Source of the DNA: Chrysomallon squamiferum
Lineage: Eukaryota > Mollusca > Gastropoda > Neomphalida > Peltospiridae
Direction: 5' to 3'
Length of the DNA: 64,000 bases
Assembly: GCA_012295275.1 (NCBI GenBank)
Contig: CM022679.1
Span: 4,520,879-4,584,878 of the forward strand
The notes below the pieces were generated by a model that ran no database searches, had not been told where the DNA came from, and was given only the letters and a program-made list of their open reading frames with translations. Positions 39,251-53,200 of the stretch are shown one piece after another. Every line of letters begins with the position of its first letter. The stretch's first letter is position 1. The translations under genes were made by a program, and so were the position numbers.

Positions 39251-39697
39251 GACACACCCACGATCGAATCGGTAATGACAGTGTACACGTCGACATCAAA
39301 TATCTAGTAAAGAAGTTAGCCAGCAGATATATACAATGCAAATAAACACATAGTTATAAACACGTGAATAAGTCACCACATATTTGTTATTTTAAGTCCA
39401 GTTAGTTTTAAATGAGTGTGTGCAATTGTTCAGTGTATTACCTATAATACATTCAGTGCTAGTAATATATACATCTCTAAATAAGTTTATATCAGTTTTC
39501 AAGTTAATACGTGAGGTGCTATTCATGCGCAAGCAACATATATATACGGTAATCTGTAAACTGTTCACACAGAGATATATACACAGTGACATTCTTACAC
39601 ACATACACACAGACATACACGAATAGAAACTAATATAACACATACATACACCAACATAAATACACACTATATATACAGGTGACGGAAAATAATCAAA

Positions 39698-39702
<5 letters not shown>

Positions 39703-39740
<38 letters not shown>
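39703..39740. repeat. (TA)n microsatellite
   Basis: About 19 uninterrupted TA units, 150 bases before the breakpoint of PKS fragment C. Confidence 0.95.
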
Positions 39741-39742
<2 letters not shown>

Positions 39743-39895
39743 GGATTTGTGAATAATTCAACATATATAGACAGAGAGAGTTAACAATATTATTAGCCAG
39801 GGTGTGTGTAAAAAGAATATTAGGTGTTTTATGGGGGGTTTGTTTTTGTTTTAATTTGTTTGTGTGTGTGTTCGTACGTATGTGCATGGGTGTGT

Positions 39896-40525
39896 ATGTT
39901 CAAGCTGCTGGCCTCAGCTTATCAACTACTACTCCATCTGACATCCGGTGAAGCCGTTGTCGTTCTTCTAGCTACAGTCGATGTCAGACAGGTCATTGGA
40001 AGCGTCAGTCACGCCGTGGGGAGGGGATCAAATTTTATTCCGTTGTTAGCCACGTTTTCGTCCGATGACGTTAGCTTCGGCGACTTTGTCAAGAGGAACG
40101 AAACTTCAATTCAGACGTCATTAGATCACTGCTTGTGTCCACTGGATGTCATCGAGGATCTTGTCAGCGCTGAGAAATTCAGAAACATTACTAGAAATGA
40201 GATAATCATGGTCGAAGATGACTTTTCCGTATCTCTGACACAGCTGGGAAAGGAAACAGGTTGTAAATTTGATATCACAAGAGCAGAGGACATGGGGTGT
40301 CGTTCAGAGATTCAGTTGAGTTTGTGGAATAGTCCAAAAGAAAAGTAAATGACACTTGAACTGACGTACAACACAAACCGTACATCTCCTAACCGTGCCA
40401 AAACAGTTATAAGGGCTCTTAAAGACATTGTTATTAAAATTGCCAACGACGTTTCTCTCACAATTGCAAGTCTGCGGAGCATAGGAAGCTTTGAAGAGAT
40501 CAACTCACACGATGCTTATCTGTAG
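39896..40525 (+). pseudogene. PKS C-terminal fragment C, with nonsense mutation
   Basis: Homology to the PKS begins abruptly at atgttcaagctgctgg, in mid-exon, after GT-rich DNA. It continues to the terminal DAYL stop at 40523-40525. A single AAA-to-TAA change (40346-40348) truncates the frame after NSPKEK, and many other substitutions make it the most diverged copy. It has no upstream PKS sequence, so it is a pseudogene fragment. Confidence 0.9.
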
Positions 40526-40976
40526 AGAAGAAAATGAAAAAAGAAAATGAAATAGTCTTCTCTGATACGATCGAACAGTTTTATCACTGAAAGACTAAAA
40601 CGTAGATCCCAGAGGACATAATATTTAAATTTGACTTCGTGCCAATGTGTAATGTTATAAAATTACAGAATCACTAGGTAGTAATTAGTATAATTTATCG
40701 TTACCTCTGTAATTGGGATGAAAAATGTAATTGTGTAGGGCTAATTTGATGCAGGCAAGGTCAATTCGTAATACTGACGTAATACTGTTATATGATTTAT
40801 GTGAAAATATGGTAATCATTGCAAAATGAAGTATTATATTTTTGTAGAAGTATTATATTTCCATAAAAAGATAAATATTTATTATAAACAGGTATATAGT
40901 AATGTAATTTAATTGTTTTATTTAGTATTTTCTAAAAAATGTTATTCTTAATAAAAGAATGACCAATGGAAATTCA

Positions 40977-41039
<63 letters not shown>

Positions 41040-42020
41040 GCATTCCTTTTATATCGGACATGATATGTACAGACGTTCCAATTTATATTCACTTTTCTAT
41101 TTTTATTATTATTATTAGTAGTATTAGTATGAACATTAAATTGAGTACTACTACTATTATTTTTTCTACTATTATTACGATTATCAGCTTCTTTATCATT
41201 ATCAGTTTGGATTATTCATTCCATTGTACATTGTAAGATTTTCTTACTATCATTTTTCATACATCAATTTGGATTATTCATTCTATTGTACATATCTATA
41301 AATTCTTTCGTGAAATTGTAAATATCGGCTATACAAATACCGTATTTGTAAAGAATATTTTTCATATCTCAAAATTGTGCTGATTTTGTTCAAGCGATGT
41401 AAGAGTTTTTCTTTTTTCTTTTTTCCATTTATTTATTCTAGTTATGAATTTTTGAAGACGATTTTTATTTTCAGTTTATTCATGAATACTGAATATCATG
41501 TACGTGTTCTATTAATATAGTTGTTTTTAGTCAGTGCTAAATATTTACCGTGGGTTAGTCATTTTTAACCGCATATACATAATCTTGAATATTATCAGTT
41601 TCAGATTTTTTACTACTGAATAATGTCCTCATTTTATATTTTCATATTTTCAAATATCAGCATGGGTCACATTTCTGCTGAGTATTTCAAAAGAATACAT
41701 TAATACATCCAACGAATTGAATACTGACAATATATTTTCCAAATATTAAATTTTTTCTTCGTAGTATTGAACATTAACAACACATTACGTTTTCAATTTC
41801 CATGTACTGAATATTTTCACACATTATATTTTCAGTTCGCGGTACTCAGGATTAACAACACATTATATTATTCATATGCAGATATTTTTGCCGCATTATA
41901 TTTTCTGTTCGAATTACTAAACATTAATAATATATTATATTAATGAATATTTTGAGTCCATAATAATAATTTTTCTTAATATCATTTTTCAAACATTACT
42001 TTTTCAGTTCCCTACAACGG

Positions 42021-42051
<31 letters not shown>

Positions 42052-42229
42052 CAATGTGTGTGTGTGTATATATATATATATATAGTATTCCTTTAGTACA
42101 TGTAATTATAACCTGACCTTGCTTGCATTAAAATGATGACGTCACTGGGGAATACATGAAATACAGAAGAAAAGTAAATAATAACATAAAAAAAAGTATA
42201 CATTTAACGAAACAGAGAGAGACAGAGAG

Positions 42230-42317
<88 letters not shown>

Positions 42318-42643
42318 AAAAAAAATTTTTAAATAGTTTCATTACAGTAGGTGCAGAATTTCAATCAATTATATACATCATTTTCAACATTATTTAGTTG
42401 AAATCAATGACATTTTGGTTTATTTATTTATTTATTTATTTTTATTTTTTTAAGAGCACTGTTTTTTATTTCATCAAGTTGGATGTTATCATTCACTAGA
42501 TATATAAATGTTTTTATGTGTAAATAATGATGGGGTTTTGTCACAGTGAAATTTTTGTGACATCTTCTGTTGAAAATTCTGCTTTGTAAATTTTCGTATT
42601 TTTATAATTTTTTTATTGGTTATTTTTTTGTTATTTTACTTTC

Positions 42644-42690
<47 letters not shown>

Positions 42691-42712
42691 TTATTACTTT
42701 TATTATTATTAA

Positions 42713-42758
<46 letters not shown>

Positions 42759-42811
42759 TTAATAATTGTTTATATTCAAACGCATATAAGGATTTTTAAT
42801 TGTGTTAGAAA

Positions 42812-42862
<51 letters not shown>

Positions 42863-43634
42863 TTTTTTTTTTTTTTTTTTTAGGTTTAATATAGAATATA
42901 TAGCACGAAATATTTTATACAAAATAGCTGGATGATTTGATACTAAAACAGAATTATAAAGGACAATCCTATGGTTTATATAAACGATATAACGTAACAA
43001 CAATATGAAAGCAATGCTTCTATTTCCTGATTTTTTTATTGTATTTGTTTTAGTATTATTCTTCTTTTTAAAGAAATTTGATTAACAATATTTCTCAGCA
43101 AAAAGTAGTAGTGAGTTGAGTACTGTATGAAATAAAGTTTATATTAACTGGATTTACTGAACTTAATGTAATGCTTAACATTTTCAGATATAATTTTGTT
43201 TATTGACCCATATATTCAGAAAATTTTGAAATGTATTATATCAAATTTTTGAGTTCTAATAACAGGAAAATATATTACCGATTTGTTGTATTCTATAATA
43301 TATGTATTATTCAAATAATTATTACCTATTAGAAGAATAAATATGTTTTTATTGGTTTTATTCTTTTTCCATTTATTTATTTATTTATATTCTTTATATT
43401 GTTTTCTTTTTCTTTTTATTTGTTTTCATTTTATTAATATACTTTTTCTTTTACATTTTTTTGTTATATTTTAGTTGTTTTTCTTGTTGTTTTGATTTGG
43501 GGTTGTTTTTTCTTTTCATTTTTTTAAATTTCTCATAGGTTTTTTTTTATTTTTATTTTTATTATTATTTTTTTTTTTTAGTTTAATATCGGGGTATTCT
43601 TTTAATTTATATACGTTTTTTTTTTTTTTCTTTT

Positions 43635-43693
<59 letters not shown>

Positions 43694-44146
43694 TTTTTTT
43701 TATTTTTTTTTTTTTTTTTTTTTTTTCTGTTTTTGTTTGTCAACGGTTTTTTAATTTTTATTCCCCATTTTTTAATTTTGACTTTTTTTTATTATTATTT
43801 TTTTTTTATTATTATTTTTTTTTTTTTTTTTTTTTATATAGTTTAATTGTTTTTCTTGCTGTTTTGTTTCGGGTTTTTGGAGTTTTGTTTTGGGATTATT
43901 ATTATCATTATTAATTTTTTTTTTTTTTTCCTTTACATGTTCAGATATTATTATACTAATGGAACCATATATCCAGAAAATTTTGAAGTTTCTTAAATCA
44001 AGTTATTTTAACAGGAAATTATATTACCGAGCTGTGGTAATTTTTTAATATATAAGTATTACCTTATTAAAATTATAAATACCTATATTAGATCTTTTTC
44101 TGGCTTTTTCTTGTTTCCTTTTCTTCTTCTTCTTTTTTTTTTTTAA

Positions 44147-44181
<35 letters not shown>

Positions 44182-44600
44182 ATATTTTTATTTAATTGTA
44201 AAACTGCACGTCTATACCTAAACACAGTTAACAGTTATGAATAGAATACCTCACTTCTGGTTGTAATCAAATATTTTCATATTCATTTATCAAATTAATC
44301 TTTTTATACAGTAAATCACTCTTTTCGAAAATGAATAAAAGTTAAAAGTTTAAAACCTTATTTCGTTCATCTTTCTAGACTTTTTGTATATATGTGTGTG
44401 TCTGTGTGTGTTCGTGTATATGTCTGTGTGCATGTGCATTTTTATTTATGTAGGATATGTGTGCAGAATATGTTTTACTAGCATCATATGTCTTTGAGAG
44501 CATCATACACTTCATATCAGTAACGGATAATACCTGGAAAACTTAGCAACAAATAATAATAAAAAAACAACAACAACAAACAAACAAACATCAAACAATA
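40526..44600. other. Spacer after PKS fragment C
   Basis: No gene is recognised. It contains ATT arrays (40980-41040, 42262-42316, 42716-42762, 42812-42862), TTTA arrays (42643-42690, 43637-43697), long T-runs, and an A-run at about 44151-44179. A stretch of the spacer is repeated within it (compare 43240-43340 with 43970-44080). Confidence 0.7.
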
Positions 44601-44671
44601 ACAAAAAAAAACCCAGTTCAAGCACAGGCTTATTATTTATTATTTTATTACAAACAAACATGAAGAGTTTG

Positions 44672-44735
44672 TTAGAAGACAGGACATTTGTTAGCGGGAT
44701 TCATTGAAGACGTCGGTAAATGGACGGAAATCAAT
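44672..44735 (-). pseudogene. M13 terminal-exon copy 3
   Basis: The minus strand keeps MNPANKCPVF and TAA (44672-44674). About 20 bases just upstream, encoding the RCRLHST part, are deleted, joining the GACGTCTTC region directly to AATGAATCC. The frame is disrupted upstream. The associated 3'-UTR block lies at 44610-44670. Confidence 0.65.
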
Positions 44736-45107
44736 GAATGATGAGGAAACGGAACGGATAAATTAGTCAATAAATAAATGATAGAATGACTGAATGAATA
44801 GATGCGCGAATGAATGAATGAGAAAACAAAACAAAAGAACGAGTCAATGATGAACAACAATATTATAATGTGAAGGAATGAAGGAACAACTAAATAATAG
44901 TTTTATATATGTTTTCAACGTACCTCCACTACAACCATCATCATCATTACGATTATCATTACTACTGTTATTTTTATTTTCATCAGCATCAGCATCATCA
45001 TCATTCATATTATTATTACAGTTTTTATTGCTGTTGTTGTTGTCGTCGTCTCTTCTTCTACGTTCAACGTTGTCGTTAATAATTTACGTATATGTTTTAT
45101 TAATCAG

Positions 45108-46157
45108 GCTGATGGAGAAAAGAATGAGAACTGGAAAGATCATCTTGCTTTAAAAGTTTCTTATCAGGTAAATATAATTTTTTTTATTTATATTCAGACA
45201 AAACGGATTGATGAACGAACGTAAGTACGGACAGAAACATAGGTGTTTCATTATTTACGTTCAGATTCACTTCGTGTTTATTAAAAATTAATTAAATATG
45301 TTTTCAGAGTTGGTTTATCGATAACAGAAGAAAGAAAAGAGCGACAGTTATTCCCGGTCTAACACAAAACGAGAAACAGTTATTTTTTATTCTCAGTGCG
45401 CAGGTAATTTAATTACACGCAGGCGTTCATAGAATGCAGAGTTGTCTCCCTTCAGAAATCTCTCATTTTAACTGCGTCATTAATTTCCTTGTCTTTTTCT
45501 TCTTTTTAATCTTTCTTCTTCATTTAATTTGTTTCATCATCTTTTACTTTTTGTAACGGCTTGTCTTTCTTGTACTGTTCTAATTATTCTCTTTTACAAT
45601 TTTTTGTTTAATTTCTTTTTTTGTAACCGTCGTCAGTAACATCGTCGTAACTGTCGTCATAATCATCATCATTCACACAATCATCGTCATTCACTCGATT
45701 ATCATCGTTATCATTTTCCACTTCTTTTTCTGAGCAGAGATGTACATTTTTTTACTCTAATCATTTTATTAATTTTATAAAACGTTGTTACGTTCGATAT
45801 AATTACTCATTATGAAATATATTCATTGAAATGTGTTTGGTTATTACATCAGTTCTTTTCAAGAGATTATTAGAAATATGGAGATTATTTCAGCAGCGTC
45901 TTTAGGATTTTATCAGTTTTAAGAATAGCGCATAACATATTAGTTTCATTTTTATATTATACAAATGTTTTTATTTTATTTTATTATTATTTTTTTTACT
46001 TTTTCAGACTATGTGTGAGAAAACTAATGACAGAGGAATTAAGAAGTATTATATTCAGGATGAAAGTCAGTTATCTCCCCCTAATAAATATAGGTACGAT
46101 ATTCTTTTATTATAATTTATCTCTTTTTTTAATAATGTTTTTTTTTTCTTTTCTTCT

Positions 46158-46253
<96 letters not shown>

Positions 46254-46528
46254 GTTATTGTTGTTATAATAACGTTTTGATCCAGGTTTGTTTAAACAGT
46301 TTCACCTTCGGTTGTCCTGTCTATGAAAAAAAAAAATATGCAAAAACTTTACTCACTCATTCATTCATTCATCCTTTCATTCGTTTATTATATTCTTCTT
46401 TCCTTTCCAGAGTCAACGGAGCCCTGATGAATTTCCGTCCATTTACCGACGCCTTCAGATGTCGACTGCACTCTACAATGAATCCCGCTAACAAATGTCC
46501 TATCTTCTTTATTTATCTATTTATGTTT

Positions 46529-46588
<60 letters not shown>

Positions 46589-46594
46589 TGTTAA
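45108..46594 (+). pseudogene. M13 (neprilysin/ECE-like) metallopeptidase, last four exons
   Basis: The exons are 45108-45167, 45308-45403, 46008-46093 and 46411-46594. All have AG/GT borders and compatible phases (0, 0, 2). The first has ENWKD followed by LKVSYQ, keeping the ExxxD zinc-ligand motif of M13 peptidases in degenerate surroundings. The second ends in a PGL-x-Q-LFF-AQ block typical of the family. The third reads TMCEKTNDRG and ends with SPPNKYR. The fourth reads VNGALMN and then FRCRLHSTMNPANKCPIF. No HExxH exon is visible upstream, so only the 3' quarter is present. The normal stop after KCPxF is lost and the frame runs about 35 codons into a TTTA repeat, adding a Phe/Ile/Tyr/Leu tail. 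It is probably a truncated copy, though splicing looks intact. Confidence 0.7.
46155..46252. repeat. (ATT)n then (GTT)n microsatellite
   Basis: A compound trinucleotide array in the last intron of the M13 fragment. Translations across it are artefacts. Confidence 0.95.
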
Positions 46595-46664
46595 TTTATT
46601 CTGTTATGAACTGTTTAATGGTACGAAATAAAAGTTTACATAACAATAACAGGCGTGCTGAATC

Positions 46665-46925
46665 GTATCTTTACTTCTATTAGCTCTATTCTTTGTGATT
46701 ATCGTGCATATCTTCTAGATCAGGTTACATATAAATCAGTAAACGTTCAGGTATTTCACTTATTGACGTTAAAACGCAATCCAGTGCACGTGATGACTTT
46801 GAATACCTATCGCAGAGAGGCAAAAGTTGGATTTAAAATGTCTCTGTGTAACAATGGACACCGCGACTTGAGTGAATTTATATAATTACATACATTGAAG
46901 AAACTTATAACATCAGCAAATACAG
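46665..46925 (+). promoter_or_regulatory. Candidate PKS promoter and 5' noncoding exon, copy 1
   Basis: The block ends in aacatcagcaaatacag and then the strong donor GTAAGAATT (GT at 46926). A TATA-like tttatataa lies at 46877-46885, about 40 bases before the donor. The PKS coding exon has an acceptor just before its ATG, so a short upstream noncoding exon is expected on this strand. The assignment is inference. Confidence 0.35.
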
Positions 46926-47028
46926 GTAAGAATTATACGTACATACATACATACATTAATACATACATACCAGTATACAAACATACATACATGCATGCAT
47001 TCATTCGTACACACATAAAAAAAGTTGT

Positions 47029-47221
47029 CTCGATGGCCGAACGGTACAGTCGTCCGCCTCTGGGTGCCACATCCAAATATTCATATTTACCTACGTCCGA
47101 GTCTCGTCAAATATACATCTGACGGTGTTTGTGAGGTTGGGACTGCACTTTGTCCTCCTTGGCCAGTGCCAGTATTGTCTTTGTACAGAGTCTAATCAGA
47201 CGTACATAAGACAGAGAATAT
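47029..47221 (+). mobile_element. tRNA-derived SINE, copy 1
   Basis: It begins gtctcgatggccgaacggt, resembling the D-arm/A-box of a class II tRNA. It has a B-box-like gtccgagtctcgtc at about 47096-47109. A tRNA-unrelated body follows (gactgcactttgtcct to gtctaatcagacgtac), ending agacagagaata. The same body occurs reversed at 51211-51371, which supports a SINE family. Confidence 0.65.
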
Positions 47222-47384
47222 TAAAAATCCTCAACTATATACATGACAAATAAACAAAACAACAAAAAACAACATTAGAGGTTATAGTACACGTCTAATT
47301 TAGTGTCAAGGAAAAAAGCAGTAAAACAGAAGGAAGTATTCCTAAAAAATTTCCCGTAGAGTCACAATTTTCGTATCTTTTCTT

Positions 47385-47603
47385 CTGCTGCATAAAGTTA
47401 AAAGCTCTATTCTGTATGATTAAGACCCGTATCTTATAGAACAGGATGTATGTAACAACAAGCATTCAGGTATTGAATTCAGTGTACTGTTGGCTTTGAA
47501 TATCTATTGCAAATAGTTAAAAGTTGGGTTTGAAATGTTTCTGTGTAACGAGTGAAGTTATGTAATTATATACGTAGAAGAAACTTAACATCAGCAAATA
47601 CAG
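47385..47603 (+). promoter_or_regulatory. Candidate PKS promoter and 5' noncoding exon, copy 2
   Basis: A diverged direct repeat of 46680-46925. It keeps the gaagaaacttaacatcagc block and the same donor (GT at 47604). Its TATA-like element is weaker (taattatata). Two copies in tandem suggest alternative or duplicated first exons for the PKS gene. Confidence 0.33.
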
Positions 47604-47645
47604 GTAAGAATTATACAAACATGCATACAATCAAACAAACATACA

Positions 47646-47757
<112 letters not shown>

Positions 47758-47972
47758 CAAGCTGTTATTTTGTTTCAGTATCTTTAAATTATTATTTCGA
47801 CTAATTTTATATTTGGAATACAGGCATAAAGTTAAATACAGACTTTTAAAAGAAACAAAAAATGTGTTTTCGTATTTATAGGTGTATGTATATATTATTT
47901 TTATAAATTATAAAGTATTTCTGGCCATAAAGACGAGATTCAAAACGTTAGTAATTTTTAAAAATGAATGAA

Positions 47973-48029
<57 letters not shown>

Positions 48030-48030
48030 C
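47973..48030. repeat. (GT)n microsatellite
   Basis: About 27 GT units, followed by degenerate GT-rich sequence to about 48130. Confidence 0.95.
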
Positions 48031-48539
48031 TGAGTCTGTATGCATGTGTATGTATATGTTTTTGAATGTATATATGTGTGTCTCTCTGTGTTTGTGTGTG
48101 CGTGTGTGTATGTGGGTGCCTGTGTTAGTGCAGATTGCCGTATTTATATGTGTATAAGTGTGACTTTCATATTAATACCAGTACGAGAAAATTCATAACA
48201 AATTAATTAAATTGAAATATGTACTGACTTGTTACTTGCATGAATATATATATTAGAGTGGTTAAGAACCACTCTGTTATAACAGAAGTAAATGACAGAG
48301 ACAATTATGAAACACATTCGTGCGTTGATAAAATACATCCTGGCGTTATAAACATGAATTTGGCCAAATGCAATCTTTATATATTTCTGGGGGCGTCTTA
48401 TACACGGATAAGTACGGTATGTTCTTTTTTATTTTTATTTTTTTTGGACTGTTCGTGTGGGTGTATGTTTGTGAACCTTGCTTATGGCGTGTGTCGTATA
48501 TTTAGAACCCCTATATATTTCGAGCTGGATGGTAAAGAT

Positions 48540-48850
48540 TAGGATATTACTTCTTCCTGGTTTCAAGTCACATCGTTTCTCAGAAATCTTAGTAAAGCGT
48601 ACTTATAAAACTGTAATCAGATATATTTTATTAAACGTGTACATTACTTCAGTTCTATTTTAGTTCAAGGATGTAGTTTGTTCAGCAATAATGAACAGAC
48701 CAATAGATTCACTGGGACACAAATGGATTTTTTATTTTTTTTCAACCTTCCAAGAAAGGAATTTCAATTTATTCGTTTTCAAATTCCTGTCTGTCACAAC
48801 GAGGCGCATATCGCGGACACGCTTGGCCTATTCTGTTTAGCATAATCAGT
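48540..48850 (-). repeat. Inverted copy of the 38850-39250 block
   Basis: The reverse complement carries acatccttgaactaaaat, tactaagatttctgagaaac and a ggtctgttcatt segment in the same order as 38850-39250. It lies 0.4 kb upstream of the PKS start codon. Confidence 0.65.
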
Positions 48851-49234
48851 GCTATATATTCCTTTTAAAATGCAAGCGGTTTTCATATTATCATTATCGA
48901 GATTTTAAGAAGTTCAAACAAGGGAATATAGTGTTACAGAATTAAAACAAAATAATGAATAACTTAATTAATTTTCTTCGTTATATTCTTCTTTCTTTCT
49001 TTTTCTTTTCTTTTTCTTCTTCTTCTTTATTACTACTATTCCTACTCCTATTTCCCCTATTTTTATTATTATTATTATTATTTTTAATACAACGTTTTTT
49101 TTACTATACTACATTATTAACTATTCGCATCTAAATAAAAATATAGTCCACAACTACTGTTACATTTATCATTTTCATCATTATCAAATAATCACAGATG
49201 TCATTTATTTATTTATTTATTTATTTATTAGAAA

Positions 49235-49443
49235 ATGGAGGAGAATGACGCGATCGCCATCGTTGGCGTAGGAGGGCGATTTCCTGGCGCAAACAACATC
49301 GACGAGTTCTGGCAAGTGTTACTAAAGGGAGAGAATCATTTGAAAGAAATTCCACCAGAGAGATGGAATCTGGAGGCGTTTTATGACGATGATCCTGACG
49401 CACCTGGAAAGACTTATGCCAGAAAAGCTGGACTTTTATCAAA
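49235..49443 (+). CDS. PKS exon 1 (KS start)
   Basis: The ATG at 49235 begins [19 protein letters not shown], the usual ketosynthase N-terminus, so the start is credible. A TTTA-rich acceptor (ttattag, to 49231) lies four bases before the ATG, implying an upstream noncoding exon. The donor is GTAACA at 49444. Exit phase is 2. Confidence 0.9.
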
Positions 49444-50229
49444 GTAACATTACTTATTTATTTATCTATTTACGTATCACCTTTTTTCTGCGTATCACGT
49501 CTTTATATTTCTGTTCATTCATTTTGAACCACAAATAAGAAGGATGCTTCATGTATATTTTACTCTAGCGATTTTATTGTGGAAAGTACATTGTTATTGA
49601 TATTCATTTTATATAATTATTTATATTCATTGTTTGCGATTTCAGTTATGATGAATTTGATCACAAGCTGTTCGGAATTCACTTTCAAGAAGCTGAGAGA
49701 ATTGATCCGCAGCAGAAGTACGTACTGGAGTGTGTCTTCATGGCTTTACAAGATGCTGGAATCACCAGAGAAAATATACAAGGCACCGACACCGCGGTCT
49801 ACATAGGTATTGTAATTTAATATTTATATTTTAACACACACAGACACGCGCACACACATTATTACTATTACTATTACTATTATGATTATTATTATTATTA
49901 CTATTATTATTATTATAGTCTATTCCTATTATTACACAGATGATATAATGTTTGTATCTTTTTACTTTAATCATTTAATTTTTATGTTTCAATATCATCA
50001 CATTAGCACATTTAGCTTATTACATACGCACTCCCATATGTATATGCATGTATGAATATATGAATATATATATATATATATATTATGAGTTTTATTGTTG
50101 TTATTGTTCTTTTTGTTGTTGTTGTCGTTGTTGCTTTTAGCAGATTCTTTTTATTACACAGATGTAACTTTTCTATATTTATTTTACTCTCTCTATCTTT
50201 CGTTCTCTCTCTCTCTTTCTCACTCTCTT

Positions 50230-50292
<63 letters not shown>

Positions 50293-53200
50293 TATATTAA
50301 CAATTTTCTCTGCAGGTCTTTTGAATGACGATTATAACGGAATGACAAGTATATACGACGTGAATCATTATAATGTCACTGGTGGATCAAGCAGTCTTGT
50401 ATCAGCTCGAGTTTCCTACACCTTTGATCTACGTGGGCCCTGTATGTCAGTGGACACGGCGTGTTCGTCGGCGTTGTTGTCCATCCACCTTGGCAGTCAA
50501 GCTCTCAGAACAGGTAGGAGATGTTATTAGTATCGAAGTCGTCATGATCGATTAAATTTAATAAATAATATTATCATCATCAGTATTTGTTTGTTAATTC
50601 TAAAACCACTGCTATTACTACTACTACTACTACTACTACTTCTACTACTACTACTACTACTGTGACTATTACTGCAACAACAACAGCTATTATAGCTAAA
50701 TTACCTTTATTAATGTCATCACTTTTGTTCTTGTATATGTTCTTTTCATCTGTCGTTTCTTTCATTATTGTTATTACCATTATTATTATTACCTTTATTA
50801 TTATCGTTATCATTATTATTGTCGTTGTCGTTGTTGTAATGTTTCATGGTAACAGCAGCAATTAATGAGCATGCACTGCACTTACTACAACGTCAGTCCT
50901 ATTAGAAATACTGATATCAATTTGAACTGTACCAAACACAAAATTAAATGAAAAAACATTTCTGTACAGGAGACTGCAACATGGCGGTGTGTGGTGGGGT
51001 AAACGCTATTCTGATACCCGCCACGTTCGTACAGCTGACAAAAGCCAGGATGGTGTCGCCCACGGCGCAGTGTCACACGTTCTCGGCCGATGCGGACGGA
51101 TACGCCCGAGGAGAAGGATGTGGAATAGTTTTACTGAAAAGACTGTCTGACGTAAGTTAGTGTTTGTATGCGTGTGTGTATATACTTGTCTATGCGTTTT
51201 TCTATTTGAGTATTCTCTGTCTCTTGTACGTCTTCTGATTAGACTATTCGGGAAAACATTGGCACAGAAGGACAAAGTCCAATCACGACTTAACAAATCC
51301 CTTCAGATGCCGCTGACGAGACTCGAATGCATGGCACCCGTTCGCTGGCATACTGAAGGCCATTAAGACAGTGCGTATATATATATGAATATATGTATGC
51401 ACCTCTTTTTTTCTTTCTACATAACTGTCAGAATACGTGTATTTGTGTGTGTATGTGTATCTGAACAAGAACATATTTGTGATTTGTATATAACACATTC
51501 TACGTGACATTTTCATAACGTGTTGTTGACATACGCTTTCTTTCCTATTTTCATCTCATAAATAATCAATTACGTCTAAAAGCTCTTTTATTTAATTCAA
51601 CTTATTATATACATAAGCCTTAAGGCAAATTGTCGTTAAAAGGTATCTAATAGTGTATGCACTGATATCCAGTTTCTGCATGAATTGTTATTAGTAAAAC
51701 TGCACAGATAAATTGTTTAGTCCAAACAAAAAGTAAAAAAAAACTGTTTTAGGACACACTAGTAAAAGGGATATCATCCGTTCTATATAGTAAACAGCTG
51801 AGATATAATACCGTATATATTTCGTTTATAATTTATATATAGATATATATAGCTACATATATACATATCCACACTATTATATGCTTGTCATTCATTTTTA
51901 AATTTTCTATAAGATGTATCTGTATATGTGCTTGTGCGCGTGTATGTATGTGGTAAATATTCACCAAATAGCCAGTATGAGATAACGTTAAATATTTTAT
52001 TTATATTTCTTAAAATTTAATTGCTGTTTTATATTCTTACATTGTGTTCTACTGTTTTACACAGTATTCAAGAAATTATATTTATTTATTTATTTATTTA
52101 TTGTCACAATTTTTTTAATTAATATTTGATATATATGTATATATTTTTTGTATCATTTTATATTTTAAATTATTCCAATTCAATTTATATGTTATACAAA
52201 TAGATTTATGGAAAGAGAACATTATTAAACATATTTATGTACAAATTCTCTGTTCAGGCAATTAGAGATGCAGATAAGATATGGGCGACAGTTGTAACTG
52301 GTACAAACCAAGATGGCCGAACGGTTACTCCTGTGACAGCGCCCTCTGGTGAACAACAGGAAGCGCTTCTGAGAACTGTTTACAAAAGAGCTAAAATTGA
52401 CCCGTCTGACATAGATTACATTGAGGCTCATGGTAAATAAAACTTATTTACATAATTCATAAACGGTAGTGTGTTCTTTAATAACAAAACTATTTACCCT
52501 CTCAAGTGTATTGGCATAACATTTATTTTATATACATACAATGATTTAAAATATTTAAATTAACTCTGAAAGTTTTATATTTTTGTTTATTATTATTATT
52601 ATTATTATTATTATATGTTTTTATATTTTTATTGTATATAATAACACGACAACCAACATGGTCGTAGTTGATATATAGAAGATGCGTCTTCTTAGAAAAT
52701 TCTGATTTATCAAGATCATATAATTATTATTTTGTCGCCTGATAGTTGCATAATGTTATGTGCACTGTTTTTGTTTTATTTCAGATTTTTTTATTTAATT
52801 TCTTTTCTTTTCTTTTCTTTTCTTTTATTTATTATTATTATAATTATTTTATTTTTTTATTTTTAGGGACCAAATATTACCTGAAATACAGCATTATCTA
52901 GATTATGTAACTATTACTAAGTCAAAAACTAATTCTTATGATGATGATATAAATTAATGGGTTGTCAGATATTATTTCAAATATTGTACAATACTGGCAA
53001 AACAATTGTTTCAAAGTTATGCATTTTTTTTTCTGATCTACCAAAGTTTTTTTCTTAGGGACTGGAACAAAAGCTGGAGATCCCGTAGAAGTTCAGAGTT
53101 TAGGCAACTTTTTTCTGAGTTTGGCGAAACAGAAGAAGAGATATATTGGATCTGTGAAGACAAACATTGGTCATCTGGAACCCGCAGCTGGTGTAGCCGG

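Larger units (their letters stand above)
39896..44935 (+). repeat. Segmental duplication copy C (older)
   Basis: After the PKS fragment, the landmarks of copies A and B recur in order but more diverged: the gaccttgcttgcattaaa block (42113), the gatgatttgatac block (42935), the aacaggaaaatatatta block (43260, repeated near 44010), and the reversed M13 exon (44672). Confidence 0.85.
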
